From assembly GCA_020736575.1 (NCBI GenBank), contig JAGPYM010000010.1, positions 868,001-932,000 on the forward strand: 64,000 bases of DNA. Reading direction: 5' to 3'. Within the stretch, counting starts at the first letter, position 1; each line of letters starts with the position of its first letter. The position numbers and the translations under genes are program-made. The notes beneath the pieces were generated by a model. That model ran no database searches. It saw only the letters and a program-made list of their open reading frames with translations, and was not told the origin of the DNA. This document shows positions 10,522 to 25,500 of this stretch, piece by piece. Source of the DNA: Thelonectria olida (lineage: Eukaryota > Ascomycota > Sordariomycetes > Hypocreales > Nectriaceae).

Positions 10522-13371
10522 TGTGTCTGATGTGAGAAGTAAGTGGAGCGAGAGACCTGATTGGACTGTGAGTATTGTCATCTTACAAAGTGGTAGTCAA
10601 GAACATACGTGAAAAGCCCACAAAGACAAGCTTGTGGACAGAAGCGAGTGTAGCGATGGGATGGGAGGAGCGTTGGTATTGAGTCAAGCGGGATTAGGAC
10701 CGACTTATTGGGATACAGTCAGGCTATCCGAAGAAGCTTTGGCTAGGCTCGGGACTCTCGGAGGGTAGCGGGACGCGCGAGAATCGAGGCTTAGGCAACG
10801 TTGCAGGAAAAGGAAACAGCCACCGGAGATGGGCGATACTGTGAGTCGAAACGATTCTAGATAGAAACCGAGAGCGAGTGGAAACCAGCGGAGGAGCTCT
10901 ACGAGGTTCAAGACTCCTAGTATAGTTGCCGAAGCAGGTTCCTTGTTCGTGGGTTGGGTTGAGTTTCAGCTTCGTGGTTTTATTCCTTCCTTTCTTCCCC
11001 GAATGTGGTAGCGATCGTATGTTGATGATTTGGTTTGAATTGATGTTTCCTCTGCAAGAAGACTTGAGGGGAGTTCCAAGGAAGCGAGTGTGGTTGTGCA
11101 GATGACGAGATATCAACTAGACACAGGATCGAGACATGGGCATCCAAGCTGGGCGTTGTCAGGTTAGGCCAGGAGCTGCTTGTCGTTCGGATCTTGGAGA
11201 AGATCGAAGGCTTGGCGATTGCGTTGGACTGTCTGGAGATCTTGATCCTTTCTATGGTCTTGTCTTGCACGGGCGATTCCTCAACGGTCCAGTAATTGGC
11301 AAAACGACCGATTTCGAAATATCCCGGGGACACAGTAAGAAACTGGAATAAACCAAAGCACCGATAAAGCGAGTGACAGGAGTCGACGAGGACTTCCTAA
11401 GGGGGGAGGTTGAGAGGGAGAAGAGCGAACGTGGGGAGATGGTTGATAGAGTTGGAGGTTGTTGATGATGGTTGATGGAGATGACCAAAGGGAAGGCGGA
11501 GGAGGGGACTCGGGAAGGAGCTGGGGAGCAGCATTGTTAAATACAAAGCAGGCACCGGGGAGGCGTACCGGGGGAAGGTGCAAGGAAGGGCAAGCAAGCT
11601 GCGGCCGGGGGGTAAGGTGGGAGGTACAGGCACGGCAGGAGTGTACCGGGACGCAGGAAGGAAGGAACCTGAGCTGGGCTTGGGCTGGCACCCTACCTGA
11701 ACTGCGCTACGCTAAGGTACAGACACTGGAGAATGGAGACGGGGAGACTGGAGACAACTTCTTTGGGAGCTGGAGACCTTGGGCCACTCGACTGGGTCCG
11801 TCCCGGGGCGCAAAGGGCACTGAGCAGCAGCTGCTGGTGCCGTTGCTTCTGGGCGTTGGAAAAGAAAGGGCAGGGAACCTTGAAAGAGGGCTGTGGCCCG
11901 TGGCCGTGGGTAGACTGTGGGCGTCCGGGACTACGGCAGCATCACAGTGGTTCCGCACTGCGCTGGGCGGAGGCGCTAGATGGGGTGGCACCGGTACCAC
12001 AGGGCGCTCGATGAGTCCATCCATCCATCCTTTTGGGGGCGTCTGGTTCCATGGGAGGGGACTTCTGAAGGGGTCGGAGGTTGGAGGGGAACGTCGCTGG
12101 GGCTTGGGCTGGGCATCTGTCATCCATGCGGATTTGGACGAGGGCGTGAAGGTAGGGCCGTTCAAGGTTCGCAATCGGTGGCTCGAGGGGCGTATCGACG
12201 ATGGAGACTGACGGCTCGACCTTTGATCTAAGGAGTCGGAGGCAACAAAAGTCCGTCGGACAGACTCCAAGCTGGGTTCAGACATACAGTCCACCATCGT
12301 CATGTTCCCTTGATGCCCCTCACGCCCAAGCCCGTGGTATGCCCATAGACTTTTCGAGCATAGCATAACTTCACGGGTCATAAGCCATAGGCTATAGGTA
12401 GGTGTTGACTTGCTATTTGGGGACCTGGTGCCGGCCTACTGACCCCATGGCCTGTTTCTGCAGTAGGCCGTACCATATTGAGTTGACAACGTCCCGGCCG
12501 GTCGACAGGTTCTGGCCCATCTGATTCGGGCTTTGAGCGTGTGACAGCAGAGCGTGAGCTTGGCTGGGCTGCTGCGAGCTGGCTGGCTGGCTGCAAAGGA
12601 TTTGTGCCGTGCCTGGTGCGGTAGAGGCGGCCCAGACAATGTGGCGGGCAATACCATCCACCCATCAGTGCAGTAGCTCGCTGAATTGGCCGATAGCAAG
12701 GTCACAGCAGGTCCAGTGGGCAAACATTTGCACTGAGAAGGCGTCCAAGCCACACCTTTCGGGGGTGCTGGAGCGCGATGCAGAGTTGTCACCAACAACA
12801 AGTGCCTTTCCAGGACGGAACAACGGGCAAAACCGTACCTCAAACGGTGATCGGTGGGTATGCGAGGGCAAGGCGGCGGCCGAAGGAAGCATGACGCACA
12901 TGGCTCGCCGACACGCTGCACAAGTGGGAGTGGGCCTGTTCCGCCCATGAGCCGCGACGGCCGGGGGAAAAGAAGAACCTGGAAGCCAGCCGTGATCCGG
13001 CGGGTTGGGGGACCTTCTGGGAGAGCGCCAAAATCCAGAGCAACAAGGGGAGTGGACAAAAACAATCCGTGACGATTAAAAATAACTTTTCTAGAGGGGA
13101 TCCGTGCTGCCAACTAGGCCGCCGTCGTTCGTTCGCGTGTCCCGCGGGGCCATTGAGCAAGGGAAGGGGGGTGGCGGGAGTGAGGCGGGGTGGGTGCGCC
13201 TAGACAAGGATATGGATGTGAGCGAGTGTGTGAGTCGTTATGAGTGCGAGTGACGAGAGGGCCAATGCTGTGTGGGATTTGCGTGTGCCTGTGTGTTTGT
13301 GAGAAAGCGCGTTGGTGGATGGATGGAGGGATGGATGGATTGGTGATGGTGGTGGGCGTGAATGTGAGCGT

Positions 13372-13398
13372 GGGCGGCGGTGGGCGGTGGGCGGTGGG
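13372..13398 (+). repeat. GGGCGGT repeat with G-quadruplex potential
   Basis: Four GGG runs at 13372-13374, 13382-13384, 13389-13391 and 13396-13398 are separated by loops of 7, 4 and 4 bases. This fits the usual G3N1-7 quadruplex pattern. It sits in a wider GT/GGAT-rich island. Confidence 0.6.
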
Positions 13399-16300
13399 CG
13401 GTTGGTGGTCACTAGGTGGAGAAGGCCGTCATGGCAAACTCGGGGGGAGAGAGAGAACAGAGAACCGACAGCCACTGACTTGTGACTGACAAGACAAGCG
13501 ACATGATGCCCTCGGCAGGGCTTCTCATTTCTGCATCCTAACTTAGGTCGAGGCGGGAATGGCCTGGGCTCACCTGTATGCCATCCCCCCCAATAGACCC
13601 TCATCAACTTTACGAGGAGCCCGGTAGTTGCAGTCCCCAGCCCATGCTGTGTCTAATACTGGCATCAACACGACGGGGCCATCAAAGGCCCGCCATGGCT
13701 TCGATTGGACGGCAAATAGTGCGGAGGCTCTCTTCCCTGGCGCACCGCCATTCTACCACTGTTCGGTGCTGCATTGTTAGCCATTTTGACGGTGTGCCGT
13801 GCAGTCTCCATGTCTATCTATGGAAGCATCTTAATGGGAACGTTACCTGTCCGCCAGTGACCAAACCCACGCCAGCCTCACTGCTCTGCATAAGACGGGG
13901 CCACTCAGATCGCGAGGGTCCATGTCTCCATGATCCAATCTGCTCAAGCAGAGCATCCCGGGAAACTAAGCCCAAGGACCCTGTTAGAGTATCCCAAAAG
14001 GCCGCTATGCATCTGCCAGCATCGAGAATATTCCCATGGCCGTTTCTATGTGCCATTTCCCACAGGATTAGCCTCGCTTAGTACCTGCTCAGTCACTGGA
14101 CTGGCTGGCAATACATCACTCAGCTATTCCATCAGCATCGCATCAGCAAGCATCTGAGTGCCACCTCCATCATTCCAACTTATCTCCGCCTCTCTGGCCT
14201 GTTCCGTCTCCGACGTCTCTCCGTTTAGCTCTGCACTCCCTCCAGTCATCATTCCTTCTTCCCTTTCAATCCTCCACCCATCCATCTTCAACCGTCCCCG
14301 ACAATCCCCCCCACTCCACCAACATAACTCACTGACTGACTTGAGCGCCGGGGGCACCTCGGTTGAGCTATGCTGGAAAGGCGCACCGTTTTGCAGGTCC
14401 GTTGGGCGTGTGGTTGAATGTGCTTGGTGGTCTTCAGCGGCGGCGGCCAGTTCGGACGCCCGGGTGCTCGGGCTGGCTCAGATCAACTCAGCCGGCCCCG
14501 GCCAATTTCTCAAGACTACCCAGAAATGGTAGGCTCTAGCGCCTCCAGATCGCTCGGGGAAGTGTTTGAGATTGACAAGTGCGACAGAACAAGGTGATGA
14601 CTGTCAGAGAATCATGCCCAGTAAAGGAGAAACTGAATGTCACCCCGGGATTACTGCTGCCATCGTCAACGGCCAGTTGCCTTTACCATGACCGGATTTA
14701 GACGAAGCACAAGAGCCTCAGCCCACACGGCACATCCTTCATAGAATAGGTACGGCACTGGGATGGAACCTGTAAATGCGCTTGTGACACTGAGGTGGTT
14801 CTCAGTGAGTTCTGTCACTGGATGGCTCGAAGAATGGCTAGGGCTGTGGTTGGCCGCTGCCAATCATCTGACGCAGCAACATCGGCATGATCATCAATTC
14901 CCAGCATTGATGGGCCTCTTCCATGTTCGTTCACTTCCCGTCTCCCTATTGTCTTTGTCGATTCCACTCAGTCCCTTTCAATCCCGGCATACGGGTGGAC
15001 GCGGGTCATTCATCCTCGACACCTCCTACCTTAATGTGGGTGTGCTGACAGAGAATGGTTCCCACCTGGAGCTAATAACTACCACTCGGCTTTTTCTTTC
15101 TGCCATCACAGTACGAATTGGCCCTCCGTCATGGTTCTTAGTTGTAGCAACTGGTCAGTCCGACGTCATGCGATCATGGGAGCTCCTCTAAGTTGCGAGT
15201 TGTCAAAGTTTGGGACGCCAGAGAAGGCCTCTGCCACGAGGAGCGGCATGACCGGAAAATGCGTCGTTGCAGCCCTTTTGAGATCAAGTGCCATTCCGCA
15301 GCTTGTTTCGGACGCTCCCTTTCAGAGGCTCAGCCTCGAGACATCTCAGTGCCAATGAGACCGCCGAACTCAAGGTGCCTGGGACCTTGGCCGAAGGCGC
15401 AACCTCATTCAGACTAGTGTGAACCCGGTGGAGGCGAAGCATCCGGTGGAGGAGCGTTTCGGAGGTGAGAGGTTGGAGAGACACGGAGGGTGGAGAGGGT
15501 TTTAATTGATGGACTGCGGAACTGTCGAATCAGTGCGATGCTGAAGGGATTTGGATTTGGTTGCGGTCGGCATAACGACGTTGTAGGGCCAAGCTGACAG
15601 GGACTGACAGGGCCGAGAGCGTTGTCGAGCAGGGATGGGCATGATGGAAGGAAGAAGAGCTCGCAAACTGCCTGGGGCTCCTCGTCAATGCATCCCTAGT
15701 AGATCCATGATGATTGACCTTAATTAATCCTCGGGGACCAGCAATCCATCATTGGGAGCGTATCAGAAGAGCAGCAGGGAAATGCTGAGTAAGGCAGAGG
15801 GCATCCAGCAGCAGCAATGGGTGGGTGTGAATCTTCTTCTCATCCCGCGTGTAAGTCGTCGGAGACATGCACACAAGAGTGTCTCACTGGAGATGGCGGA
15901 TTCCAAACAGAGGACTCGTGCTTCTGACTTGCAAGTTGAGGGTGCACCGTAGCCCCAGTCAAGTTACACATTGTGATCCCATCCAATCGTTCCTCAGGCG
16001 CAGCTATTCCCTGTTGTTCCCTGCCTCTGCTTCTGGTGGTTGGTTGCATCGCGTCTTCAATGCCTCACAGAGCACGACGACATTTTCTGATTAGACCCAA
16101 GTGTCGTAGGATTGCATGCGGTGCAGATCCCTGCTTGGGAGCTTGTTGCGGGTTCGGCAAGGCGGCGAGGGGCTGGCATGATGGCTCAACCGTACCTTAG
16201 CCTCTTGAGGGGTGCGGCAAGGCTTCGCACAAGCCAGCGAGCGCCTTCGTTCTCGGCGAAGACTAGAACTCGCCGTTGCGTCGCAATTCGATGATTGGTG

Positions 16301-19300
16301 GGCTCAACTTGGTTTGTGAATTGGAGAATGTTTCCGATAGGTGGCTGGTATACTGTATTTGGTATGTTCATTCGTACGAAGCACATACCGTTTGGTTGGA
16401 ATCCTACCAATGTGCTTGTGTCAGCGCTGGGTCATTTTGTCAGTCAACAACGGTGGACTCCAACACTGTGCTGCGCCGTTCCGCGGTTATCGTACCATGA
16501 GTCCCATGGTCACCTTCCATGCTGCATCTGCACCTTGAAAGCAGGCAACACCATGCGAAGCTGGGTGCATTCCCGTTACCTTGCGTCTAGAAATGCAGCA
16601 AGCTGAGAGAGATGTGAAGCGGCCGGCGAGTTCTTGTTTGGCAACTTGCAGGAAACTGCTGGGCCCGACTGCCCAACAGGGTTTGCGGCATTGGGCACCG
16701 TGCAGCGCAGTGCATACTGTCGCAGCTCAGTGTGGTGCAGCACAGTTCCATGCTCCCATTTTTTCGATGTGTTTTGTTTTGTCATGTCGTCGTTGTGGTC
16801 TCCCCCCTCACCTCCCGAGGTCTATGGGGACATCCACAGCGCGCACCTTCCCTCCCACCCTCGCGGGTAAGCGAGGTCGTTGCGAAAGCTTACTCAGGCA
16901 GGTGTCAACTATTCACACTCCAGGAAGGCGCACTTCTGAAACCGGTGTCCAATTCGCCGTCTTCATGATCGTCCATGGCTTCCACAGATCATCAATCCTC
17001 CAATTTCCTCTCATCACGATCCGAATCACCTTGACAGTCTTGTCAGCGAAGACCCAATTCCCACGGGGACAATTGGTTGCATCGTCATCCGGATCGCCAA
17101 CGCTACTGGGTACCTTCTTATTCGAGTTACCCAGCCGTCTCTCCAACTCAGCTCTCCGACAGCCGTTTCTTCAAATCTACCCGGAATAGCCTGACGATGT
17201 CCATCTCGTTGTGTTGACGACCCGGCTCATTTCAACCCAACAAATTATCACCACTTTTCACACAGCGCATAAAGCAGGTTTCGTTTGAGGCCATTCAGAT
17301 CCCGGACCCAACCCTGCCCAATATAGTCCCCCGAAGTCGCGCACACGTTGGTATCCAATCGGCCTCAACCTTCCCCATACCTCTCTTCTGGTGGTATCCA
17401 TGCTCGGCCGCCTGACCTATCGCACCCCGTCCTTGGCTGTTACTCAACAGAGATGCTATTCCAAGAGTCTCCTCGCCATGTTTCCGTGCCCCAAACAACA
17501 AAGGGTTTGCCAACGGGCGAACCAACTCAATCGTTATTCTAACTACTTACGGCCCTTCCCCATCGCCCATCGATCGTCAACTACCCTATCAGAGCGCTCT
17601 CCTCCACTAGGGGTTACCTATCGGCCAACTACGTAATTTCTCTGCCGGCCCTGAGCGAAGCTATCGAGACACGTCCCCAGCCGGGCTTCGCCAAGCGACC
17701 GCAAGTCATGGGCTTCTTGCTGATTCATGTGAGGGTCTGGATGCACTCATGGCCCCATAACCTTCACTAGCCTCCGGGCCCAGCCCTCCGGGCCGAGGGT
17801 GGATCTCGCCGCCACAGGTGCCGAACTGAGCAGACGACCTTTTGTAACGGAGAAGGCTGGGCAAGGATTCAGGATCGTCAAGTTTCTTTCCTCAAGGCAC
17901 TAATGGGCGTCGAGCATCATGCCAAACTTCCGACGGCTGTCTCATCGCTGCCTCGATCTCCAAGTCGTCAGATCACCACTTCACTGTTACTGAGTTTGGT
18001 GCTCCATTGCGATCACACGCACGAACCAAGAGACATCCAGATTCAGCGATATCTCCGAGGTATTAAAGGGTCATAATGAGCTGCAATTTGCATACTGCGG
18101 CCATTCCTGCAACAGCCATTGTGCCAGCCTTCCATGAATAACCCACTCCCACAGGTCCGTACACGTGTTGAGAAGCAATCTTCTCAAACTTCTCGGCCGA
18201 CGCTGTCCAACTCTACCTATCATTGGTGGGTAAAGAGTCCTGGCCGAATGACTTTCAGGGACCAAGTCCGAAAATATCATGGTTGGTCGTCGCCCCAGGT
18301 TTTAGGGCTAATATTCGGGCCATGAGGTCATGCCAAGCGGGTAATTACCCGCTCACACGCCTTCAGTTCAGATATGGTGCCCGGACAAGCCGATAGGCTA
18401 CTTTAAGGTGGGCCATCTCCAGTTCAATGTTTGGCTGTTCGCTCCGCTATTTGGATTTCTCTTGCAAACAGCCCAATAGCTTCACTTCGACTCCGTCTTC
18501 AATGCTGTATTCATATCTCAGCCATTTCATGTTCGCCAGTGGTGTGGACCAGCCGACATGGGGAAAAGAGGCACCAAGAACCCCTGCCCTTGACGAGATC
18601 TGAGTGACAGGCCGTTACCTCTTCTGTTTGGCTGAAACCACAAACCTCGTGTCCCAAATTGGGATTTCTCCATGCCCGTGCCGACACCCTTGCTCATCGA
18701 AGATGGGCATCTGCCAATGCTCACGCAGAAATTCAGTCAAACCGTCCATTTGAGGCCTTGACTCCAGGGACCTGGCCGCTTACGTTGCACAACCTATCAA
18801 GCCATGGCCGCATTATCTTCTCAATTAGGAAGAGAGAGTTCCATATCTAGAACCGCTCATGCTCTCCGCCTGATTAGCACCCTTCGCCCTACGTTCGAGA
18901 TACGTGAGAACGGAAAACAGGTTGACAATGGAAAGATGCCTGGCAGTAGTTGCTGCTAGGCGACTTTGGCCGAGTGGAGGTTACCGCGCCGCGGGCCAGC
19001 CTAATAAGATGTCTATTGAAACCAGACCTTCTGGGAGTCTGTGCAAGTCTTCAGCTACGGGTGGAGACCACACTTCAATAAGTGCAACATAGTCTGACTT
19101 GTCACAGACGACGAGATTCAAAATTACACAGGCTTCAAAGTGGCCTGCGCGATTTCCGCGCGGTGGCCGAGCCGCATTTTTGAGTTACGGATACTTGATC
19201 ACAAAACCAACGCAATACCACCCGAGGGACAAGCCCTGCAGAGGTGCTCTTGAGTCACTCGACACTCTCATGAGGCTCTCCAGCTTTGGCCCAGGTCATC

Positions 19301-19559
19301 CCACGTTGCCCCAGAAAGCTCCCGCTTGCTAGAAATGGCGTTAGCGTGCTACTATTCTTAACGACGCCGTTGGCGTTCTGCTCAGACCGGGGAGAATCTC
19401 ATGTTCAGTGGACAGTTCCTCTGCACTCTGGTCACCATCGAGGCTTTCTGCAGCCTGGGGTCCCGAGACCGCAGATGAAGCTAGAGTTGGCCCAGATCAA
19501 TCGGAATGCTCTCAATTTGTGGTTGGAATTGGCCAGCTTGACTCAGTTCCGGAACGCCT

Positions 19560-19586
19560 GGCCCGCTTGGCCCGCTTGGCCCGCTT
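19560..19586. repeat. Three tandem copies of a 9-base unit (GGCCCGCTT)
   Basis: The copies at 19560-19568, 19569-19577 and 19578-19586 are identical. They lie in the gene-poor region and have no evident function. Confidence 0.8.
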
Positions 19587-22500
19587 GCACGATGCACAAC
19601 ACGTTCCATCGACTTCACCTCCCTTTGCAGAGATGTTTCCCGGTGCACCTTTGTCACACAGGTAGACTCGAAGCGGTGAGTACAGTCGATGCCATGAGAA
19701 GCTGAACTTTGCATGGCACCACCAGAGCACGTGCGGTGTAGACGCAAAGCTTGAGATCGCAATGCAGATCACCCTGTTCCGCCCCATGTCCTAGGTCAAT
19801 CAGGCCAATATTTAGACTTGACTAACTTGCAGACGGCCTGCTTGGACAAGGCAGGGCAGGGCAGGGAACAAGGTGCACGGCGCGACATTGATGCCGTCGT
19901 CCATTCCTCACGGTCTAGGCAAATTGGCGAGACGGAGGACAAGGGGATGGCGGACACCAGACACCCATGAAAGCTGTCAACGGCTTGGTGGAGATGGCTT
20001 CCGATGACTGACATTACCACCATGCTGGTGCCATTGATATCTTTACGATTCGCCCAATCAGTCTTACGACTAGCCAAATACAGACAAAGGAGGCGCTGGG
20101 TTGGCAGCAAAAATACCAAGGGTTGCCCCGCAAGGGTCCGCCCTGGACATGGCGTCGGGGAGAGCCTTTGATCAACATGCTCACCAAAAATCCCTTGGTG
20201 ACTCCATCGTCGACTTGGAAAAGGCGGGAACTTGTTCTCAAACGGAGGAGAAACGGTCATTGATGGGGGGCTCAACAAGGTGACAGTTTCTCTCCCATGA
20301 ACCCACCATGACGAAATGTGTCCAGCGAAGCTCAGATATCAGTTCTTTTTGTCTGCCAGTGATTCGCTACGGCGCGGCCACGAAGGGACCCGCCTCGATG
20401 AGATATATTTAGAATTGCCACTTTAGGGCATTCATTCGGCTCATGGTGGTGGTTGTCCTGATCTTTTTGTCAACCATCAAACTTGGGTGCAATGGTCAGG
20501 CTCTCACAGTTTGTTGGCAAATTGCGCCCATCACCGGCTTCGTCGGTTGCAAGCAGAGGAGATGTCTATTACATGTCAAAGGCTCAGTTGGAGACATTAG
20601 ACTAGAGATATGCATAGTGACTTTGCAAAATCATCGATCCACCATCATGACATTTCGACCCGCCTGCTTGTGAGAGGAGGGGAAGGCAAGTTGCTACCCT
20701 TCGATCGTCACGACAGCAATTCCGCTAGTTTCTGCTTCGATATCTGCACAACTCAGCTCCCTTGGCTAGGCTCGCAGTTCGTATTCATTCACTTCGTTGC
20801 CAGGGAGGTCGGGACCGAACGAAATGAGTCCCGGAGACGGGCATGGTGGACGGCCGTCACGGTGCTAACTCTCTCGGGGCGCCGAAGAAATCGTCTCCAC
20901 CAACCTCCGAACGTGGACCTGTTGCTAGCTTGTCTCACTAGAAACCTTGGTCGCTAAGTTGCTCGGCTCGGACGCAGCCTGACCGATACAACGGAGACAG
21001 GTCTTCAAGCGCAAGGCCGGTCTCCCTAGACCAACACTGGGGCTCGGATTCCAAAATTACACACCAACCCCAACCGCACGCTATTGGGTCAGTTGTGGTG
21101 TTTTTTTGGTCGCAATGGCTAGTAGCTACAATGTTCATCACAGGGACTCCTGCCACAACCAAGGACACCTCTTGGGTAATGCGAAGGCCGTCCCGATACA
21201 CTCGATGAAGGATGGACTCGGGTGGTGTTTGTTTAACTTCTTGAAACCAAAGCACCCAAGGGCTTTGACTACGAATACAGCCCTGTAACAGTTTTGTAAC
21301 CACACTAGCTCGGCCATTACTGCGTTCTCTGTCTGGGTGTGTAAGACAGCTGTGTCCTTGTGACAACTGCCTTCTTCCCAGCTGAGGCAAGCCACCGGGA
21401 TGATCACAACGGAACAGATTGGCGAGCTCTTCGTGAAGTCCTTGGCATGCCTGTCATACGGCCCTCGCAATATTGTTTGGGGACAAAGACGTTCTCTCGT
21501 GGAATGTCTTATCTGACATCTGAGGCTTGGCCAAGCCAACGAGTGTGATGAGCTGGCCAGATGTCTATCACCCACGAGGAACGGCCCATTTCTGGATTCG
21601 CCACGATTGAAAGTCAGCGGGTTCCGACGCGAAAGTCTCTACTTCGTGAGGTGGGAGTTTCGTCAGCCCGAATCGGGCCAACTGTCTATGCACGAGTCCG
21701 TCAAATTTAGAAAGCCAATGGCAAGCCGCAACAGGGCTTCAAGCCACGAGGCGATGTGCATAACTTTGGTTGAAGCCAGGGGTGAATGCTATAAGGACAG
21801 GGGGTGTTGTCGGGCATACGTGCAGTTGCATAATGAGGAACAATTACCCGACAGCTGCCGGCATCCCGTTGCAAACTCTCACTCGAGCATTGGTGGTTGG
21901 ACTGAGGCGGCAGAAGGCTGTGGGGTGTTGTTATTGTGGCGGATTGGCCATTTGGAATGAGTTGAGCTGTGGATGAGAGATGCACGGACAAGACGATGGC
22001 TTTGCTGACGTGCAAAACAGGGTGCTGATGCGAGGGTTGGGAAGCCGCTGACTCAGGCAAGAAGATGGCTCTAGAATGCGGACTAGCATCGACGGCCAAG
22101 GACCCTTGGGTGAAAAGGAAAGGGCAGCTTCACACCAAAAAGCAAGGCTGTGACTGTGACGATGGACAACGAGTGAGTATTGCATTAGGCTATGTATCTA
22201 TGTGGCTATGCTGGATCCACATTGCCACGGTATCTCAGCCTTTTGCTAACTTTGTTACCCAGCTGAGGCTTTGAGGTCCCGGCAGTGCGGGTTGACGGAT
22301 CGACTTGCTCGAGTAACGTATCATTCAGCAATGCTTGGCCTGATTTCTGCGGCCAGATGCATAGCGGGACGAGACGAGACGACGATCGAATACATGTACA
22401 GTACCCATATGGTGCGTCATGGGCGGATGCTCTGCATATGAGGTGATGAAGCGAAAACCACCGGCAATGAACGAAAGGAAGGCTAGAGTCAGGCTGGATG

Positions 22501-25500
22501 GAGATTGATCTGCACGAAACCCGTCTCATGTTCCCGCTGGGTCGAGATGTGGACGGAACGGGTCCGACGGCGGTCCCTGGGTCGTTACAGTGACGGACCC
22601 GGTGCGAAGTATACTGCCGAGTATTTTCGTTCGTCTTCGCATTAGCCAGCTTGGTCCACAGGCTAGACCGACTCGCTTGGCAGGTAGGTTGGCGATGGAT
22701 GGAATTGGAAGGGTCTTCGATAATTCTTCCAGAACGACGGCATGGACCCGGCGGTCACGCGTGACGGGTTGAGGGCAATTCCGGGCCCCGGCTGAAGACA
22801 GTGCAGAGGAACTTTTTACTCCTTAGGGGTCCGGGGGAGCCTTGATCACAAACAACCCTGCTGGGCTGGCAGGGTTACTAACGTTGTTTGCAGTGTCGCG
22901 CGCAAGCTACTAACAGTTAGCTGGCACGAGGCCAAGAGTGTCATTCGGAGAGCCCTGGACGGAAGGTCGCAAAGAAACCCCAACCCAGTCAGTCAAATGG
23001 AATCAATGACGCTTGTTCCAACGCGGGATAACGAAAACGAAACAATAAAAACGGGGGCCACCAAGGCCAGCAGGGAAGAGTCGAAGAAAGGGCCTTTGTT
23101 CTAGACCAGCCCATTTTTGCAGCGTGGAGCGTTGAGCTCGGGCGCGAGAATGTCAAAGGCTGGGCTGGCTTGAATCACAATGACTTGATAGACGGACAAT
23201 GTCCATCCATGTACGGACTGGCATCTATTAATGGCATGGCATGGGCTGTTGTTTACTTGCGAGAGCTGTGATGCTAATGAGCGAGCAGGGGAGCAATTTG
23301 CCATTCTCCGCCTTTCACGTCCACTTCTGGGCAAGGGGAGAAATACTCCAGAGCAATTACAGTGAGTCGAGTATTGAGTCCTTTGTTATTACTGATGTCG
23401 ATGATTATTAACCTGTTGTCAGGATAACCCGCTCAGGCTTCCAATGACGATGGACACGCCCCCCTGTCATCTGCCCTTCTCGCTGCACGCAACGGCAATC
23501 ATACACAGAGAAAGCTCTCCCATGCTTAGTCCCAAAGCTTAAACGGAGCTTTGGGCGCCTTTTCTTCAGTCCTGGTTCGCGCGCATCGTCGGCTTGGACG
23601 GTCATGCCGGCAGGTCAGCGTCGATGAGACGATTCATGTGGTTGAATTATTCCACAACCTAGTAAGTTACTATACGTCAGTTTCGAATTGATTGCTTGCT
23701 CCGAAGGATCTGGCCCTTGCAACTGTCTGAACCATTCCGTCGGCGTTGCTTCTTCGACGTCACGACGTCATGTCGGCACGGAAAAAGTAACTTTACATGA
23801 GCGATATTCACACGCCTTCGGGTCGAACCGCCCTTCATTTCTCTGCGTCGCCGATATTATCGAAGGGATGAACACCCTGTGGGCCGTTTCTTCTAAAGAC
23901 AAAACAGTCGGCTCAGACCGAAGCAACGGACGGGTCCCGCGGTGTCCGCCTCCACGACTGTAAGTGAACGCAGTGACCTACCACGGAGCCGAGGCCCAAC
24001 GGTCCTGGCGTTGTAAGACAGACAGGTGAAGACGGACGGTCACGGCAAAAAAGAAGCAAAACAAATATTCTCCCCAAAGAGATGGGAAAAAGTGGGATGA
24101 CCTGCCATCATGACAAATATAGAAATTTCTCAGGGTGCTGGCATGCACAAAACGCACACAACGGTCCCCTTTTTGCTCCAGGGTCAACCACCGCTAGCTT
24201 CGGGAACCATCCCATCATCTCACACCCCCGGTTATCGCTTGCTTCTGTCCCCCCTGGCCTGGGCTCTCGGGTAGGGCATGGTGGGTAAGCGTGTGTGCAT
24301 TTTCCTTCTTTTTTCAGACAATAGGGCCGTTGGATGGTGAAGGATACGTCCGGATTGGGGGCGGCGGAGGAACGACATTGGTAAAGGGGGAGGCTGAGAA
24401 CGGATGGGCGTTCAATGCGGGTGAGGGCATCATGAATGTGGTTTGCCGGTGATTCAGGGGTTCAACCACAGGGGCGTTTTGTCGGGGGCGTGTTTGTGCC
24501 TGAAGAGGTTGGGTTTATGGCAATAGGGTTGATGCCATGAAATGCTACGCGTGGCCGTGTGAGGCTTAGAGATGTCATCTACGCACATACTCGGGCAGAT
24601 GCCACGCCGATCACTCAACAGAACGGTGCAGTGCTGGTGACGAACAATCATTCCATCTTCCAACACTCACACTCACTACCACATCCATATCTCAAAAGAG
24701 GGCTGACATGTCGGTGCCCTTATTCCCCATTGTTTTGCTACTGGTGGTCGATATGAGCACGGGGAACGCTGCATCTCTTCCCACAGAGCATGGGGAGGCT
24801 TTCTATTTTTGTCGCGCTGCATCGCAGGGAAGACAGGGCCTCTCTTTTGTGGCGGGAACTCATTCGTCGGGCAGGGTCCAATGGTTGATCTGGACGGAAC
24901 AAGAGACGAGTTGCTGCTAATGCACGCTGGCAAGCACGCATCGCATTGTTTCCTGTCGCGCCGCACAGACTGCGGCACAGGTAACGTAGGGTTTTCTAGG
25001 CTAGGGAGGGTAAGCTATGCATGGTCGCTTTTCCGTGTTGCTTGATTGAGACGTGATGACCACGCAGATGGAGCAAGATAAGTCTCGCTTGGAGTTGTCG
25101 AGGTTGGTCTAGGGTAGGTGCCCAAAGTAGTTGTCGATCTCGCGCTAGACTAGATTTAGACGCGCTAACTGGCATTTGTAGCTATTTTGGGGTGCGCCAT
25201 GTGGGAGAAGGGAAGGGACGGACCAGCTACTCCGTACCTAAGCAGCTGAGGCAAGAGGTTCCCCATGCGATGCCATCTTACGACTTGCTCGTAGTGGTTA
25301 ACTCACCTTTTGCTTTTGCATCTATCAACGTAGTGTGCTTATCTCCTCGGCTCTATTCCATGCAAAGAGAGAAAACCAACAAACACATGGGTCCCAGACC
25401 GGCGGAAAACAGAAGCCGGGGAAGATGCATCAACCACTTCATCCCGTCTCTTGCAGCAGTGCTATTTTCGGACTCATCTCCATCCCGCCTTTTGCTTTGT

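Noticed and set aside
11459..12381. Overlapping frames of 250 (+) and 224 (-) codons
   Set aside because: They sit opposite each other in GC-rich sequence with Gly/Trp-rich versus Pro/Ser-rich compositions, and have no motif or splice support. Each is probably the shadow of base-composition bias.
12436..13113. 225-codon frame on the - strand
   Set aside because: Composition is Pro/Arg/Cys/Leu mixed without domain or repeat, and other frames overlap it. I see no homology to any family.
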